Origin: Mucilaginibacter boryungensis
Lineage (GTDB): Bacteria > Bacteroidota > Bacteroidia > Sphingobacteriales > Sphingobacteriaceae
DNA length: 64,000 nt
Direction: 5' to 3'
Assembly (NCBI RefSeq): GCF_015221995.1
Contig: NZ_JADFFM010000001.1
Coordinates: forward strand, 248,001-312,000
Each line of letters starts with the position of its first letter. Within the stretch, counting starts at the first letter, position 1. The notes below the pieces were generated by a model. That model was not told where the DNA came from. It ran no database searches and saw nothing but the letters and a program-made list of their open reading frames with translations. A program made the translations under genes and the position numbers. Positions 63,341 to 64,000 of this stretch are shown here, one piece after another.

Positions 63341-63443
63341 TGTCATTTCGACGAACCCGTAGGGCATAGTGATGGCGTGAGGAGAAATCTTATACGCGAG
63401 ATAATTATGTAGAAGATTTTTTTCGTTTCTCGTCGAAATGACA
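63341..63443. repeat. Intergenic palindromic element, GTCATTTCGA type, copy 2
   Basis: It starts TGTCATTTCGACGA and ends TCGTCGAAATGACA, with an internal GGAGAAATCTTATAC shared with copy 1 at 3748-3850. The length is the same, about 103 bases. Confidence 0.85.
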
Positions 63444-63448
63444 CTAAT

Positions 63449-64000
63449 TTAATCGTTAGTGGTTTTGTGCCACAACTTATGCCAGCCCAGTTTGGCTGCA
63501 ATTACCACATGGTTTAATAGCGTGGGGATTAAACCGTAATGTCGTTTCATAATGTCGAAACGCTCGTTTAAACTTTGGCGATGGCGTTTTTTGGACATGC
63601 CGCCTACCAAGTATCTGGCTACATAACCATCAATCTTCACTATCTTTTTGGCTTTCTTAGCCGCGCGAATGATCCAGTCGATGTCTGAACTTAACTGGTA
63701 TTGGCGGTCATAAGGTTCAGCCAATTCCCGGCGGATATAAATGGCCTGGTGACTAACACTCATGCCATATTTAAAATCGCGCCAGGTGAAGTTTTCGGGC
63801 ACTCTATGCCGGCGCCGGCCAAGACTTTCTAACCGGTCGTTTATCATTTCGGTTTCGCCATAATAAATATCGGCACCCGGGCTGGTAACAAATACTTTGG
63901 CTACGGTATCGTTACTATAAAACTCGTCGCCGCTGTTCATAAATATCACATAGTCACCGGTAGCCGCGGCCAGGCCTTTGTTCATGGCGTCATAAATACC
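63449..64000 (-). CDS. Family 2 glycosyltransferase, 5' partial
   Basis: The frame is open to the right edge of the window, so the N-terminal part is missing. The codons before the ATG at 63985 read GIYDA, giving GIYDAMNKGLAAATGDYVIF and MNSGDEFYSNDT, a hallmark of the WcaA-like GT2 fold just before the DxD-type site. SVSHQAIYIRRELAEPYD, QLSSDIDWIIRAAK and YLVGGMSKKRHRQSLNER follow. It probably adds a sugar to a surface polysaccharide. Confidence 0.88.
   Translation of the reverse strand, partial: GIYDAMNKGLAAATGDYVIFMNSGDEFYSNDTVAKVFVTSPGADIYYGETEMINDRLESLGRRRHRVPENFTWRDFKYGMSVSHQAIYIRRELAEPYDRQYQLSSDIDWIIRAAKKAKKIVKIDGYVARYLVGGMSKKRHRQSLNERFDIMKRHYGLIPTLLNHVVIAAKLGWHKLWHKTTND

Overview
The window looks like a chromosomal segment of a Bacteroidota bacterium of the Sphingobacteriaceae type (Mucilaginibacter/Pedobacter-like). 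The evidence is gliding-motility genes (gldF/gldG, gldD), a SusC/SusD pair, TonB-linked receptors, many Cys lipoproteins, TAnnTTTG-type -7 promoter elements and families of intergenic palindromes. The genus is inferred from protein character only. No rRNA, tRNA, CRISPR array, prophage or intact insertion sequence was found.

Layout. 1-3.1 kb: the end of a fused GldF-GldG open frame and dnaN. 3.2-10.8 kb: an MmcQ/YjbR protein, an M1 metallopeptidase, three DUF4397 lipoproteins, a DedA protein, a TMEM175-like channel and a zinc phospholipase/nuclease-like protein. 10.8-17.6 kb: core genes rpsT, radC, pheT, a coiled-coil gene, zapA, a probable 6S RNA and rny. 17.7-23.2 kb: a glucuronate region with a GH115 alpha-glucuronidase and uxuA. 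23.4-32.4 kb: OmpA-like lipoprotein, gldD-aroE, a TonB-dependent receptor, an RlmI-like methyltransferase, an amidase, small secreted proteins and gpsA. 32.5-35.9 kb: an efflux adaptor and TolC pair without an inner-membrane partner, then a polysaccharide deacetylase. 36.2-40.7 kb: sucA-sucB, whose E2 carries two lipoyl domains. 40.8-48.7 kb: DinB, a GT39-like glycosyltransferase, YceI, a divergent NmrA-like oxidoreductase/HxlR pair with a visible operator, a fourth DUF4397 lipoprotein, a VOC protein and an EamA transporter. 48.8-63.2 kb: a TPR histidine kinase and a probable beta-glucan utilisation locus (GH5, two GH30, regulator, SusC, SusD). The right edge cuts a family 2 glycosyltransferase.

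The most unusual object is the protein at 55738-57660. It joins a periplasmic-sensing seven-transmembrane (7TMR-DISM) receptor and a coiled coil to the zinc-ribbon and helix-turn-helix DNA-binding part of an IS1595-family transposase, without the transposase catalytic domain. It lies between the glycosidase genes and susCD. The 500-base gap before susC contains two kinds of imperfect direct repeats that could be its binding sites. I infer that this is a one-component, membrane-anchored transcription regulator made from a domesticated transposase domain, controlling the glucan locus. The protein architecture and the repeats are seen directly; the regulatory function is a hypothesis.
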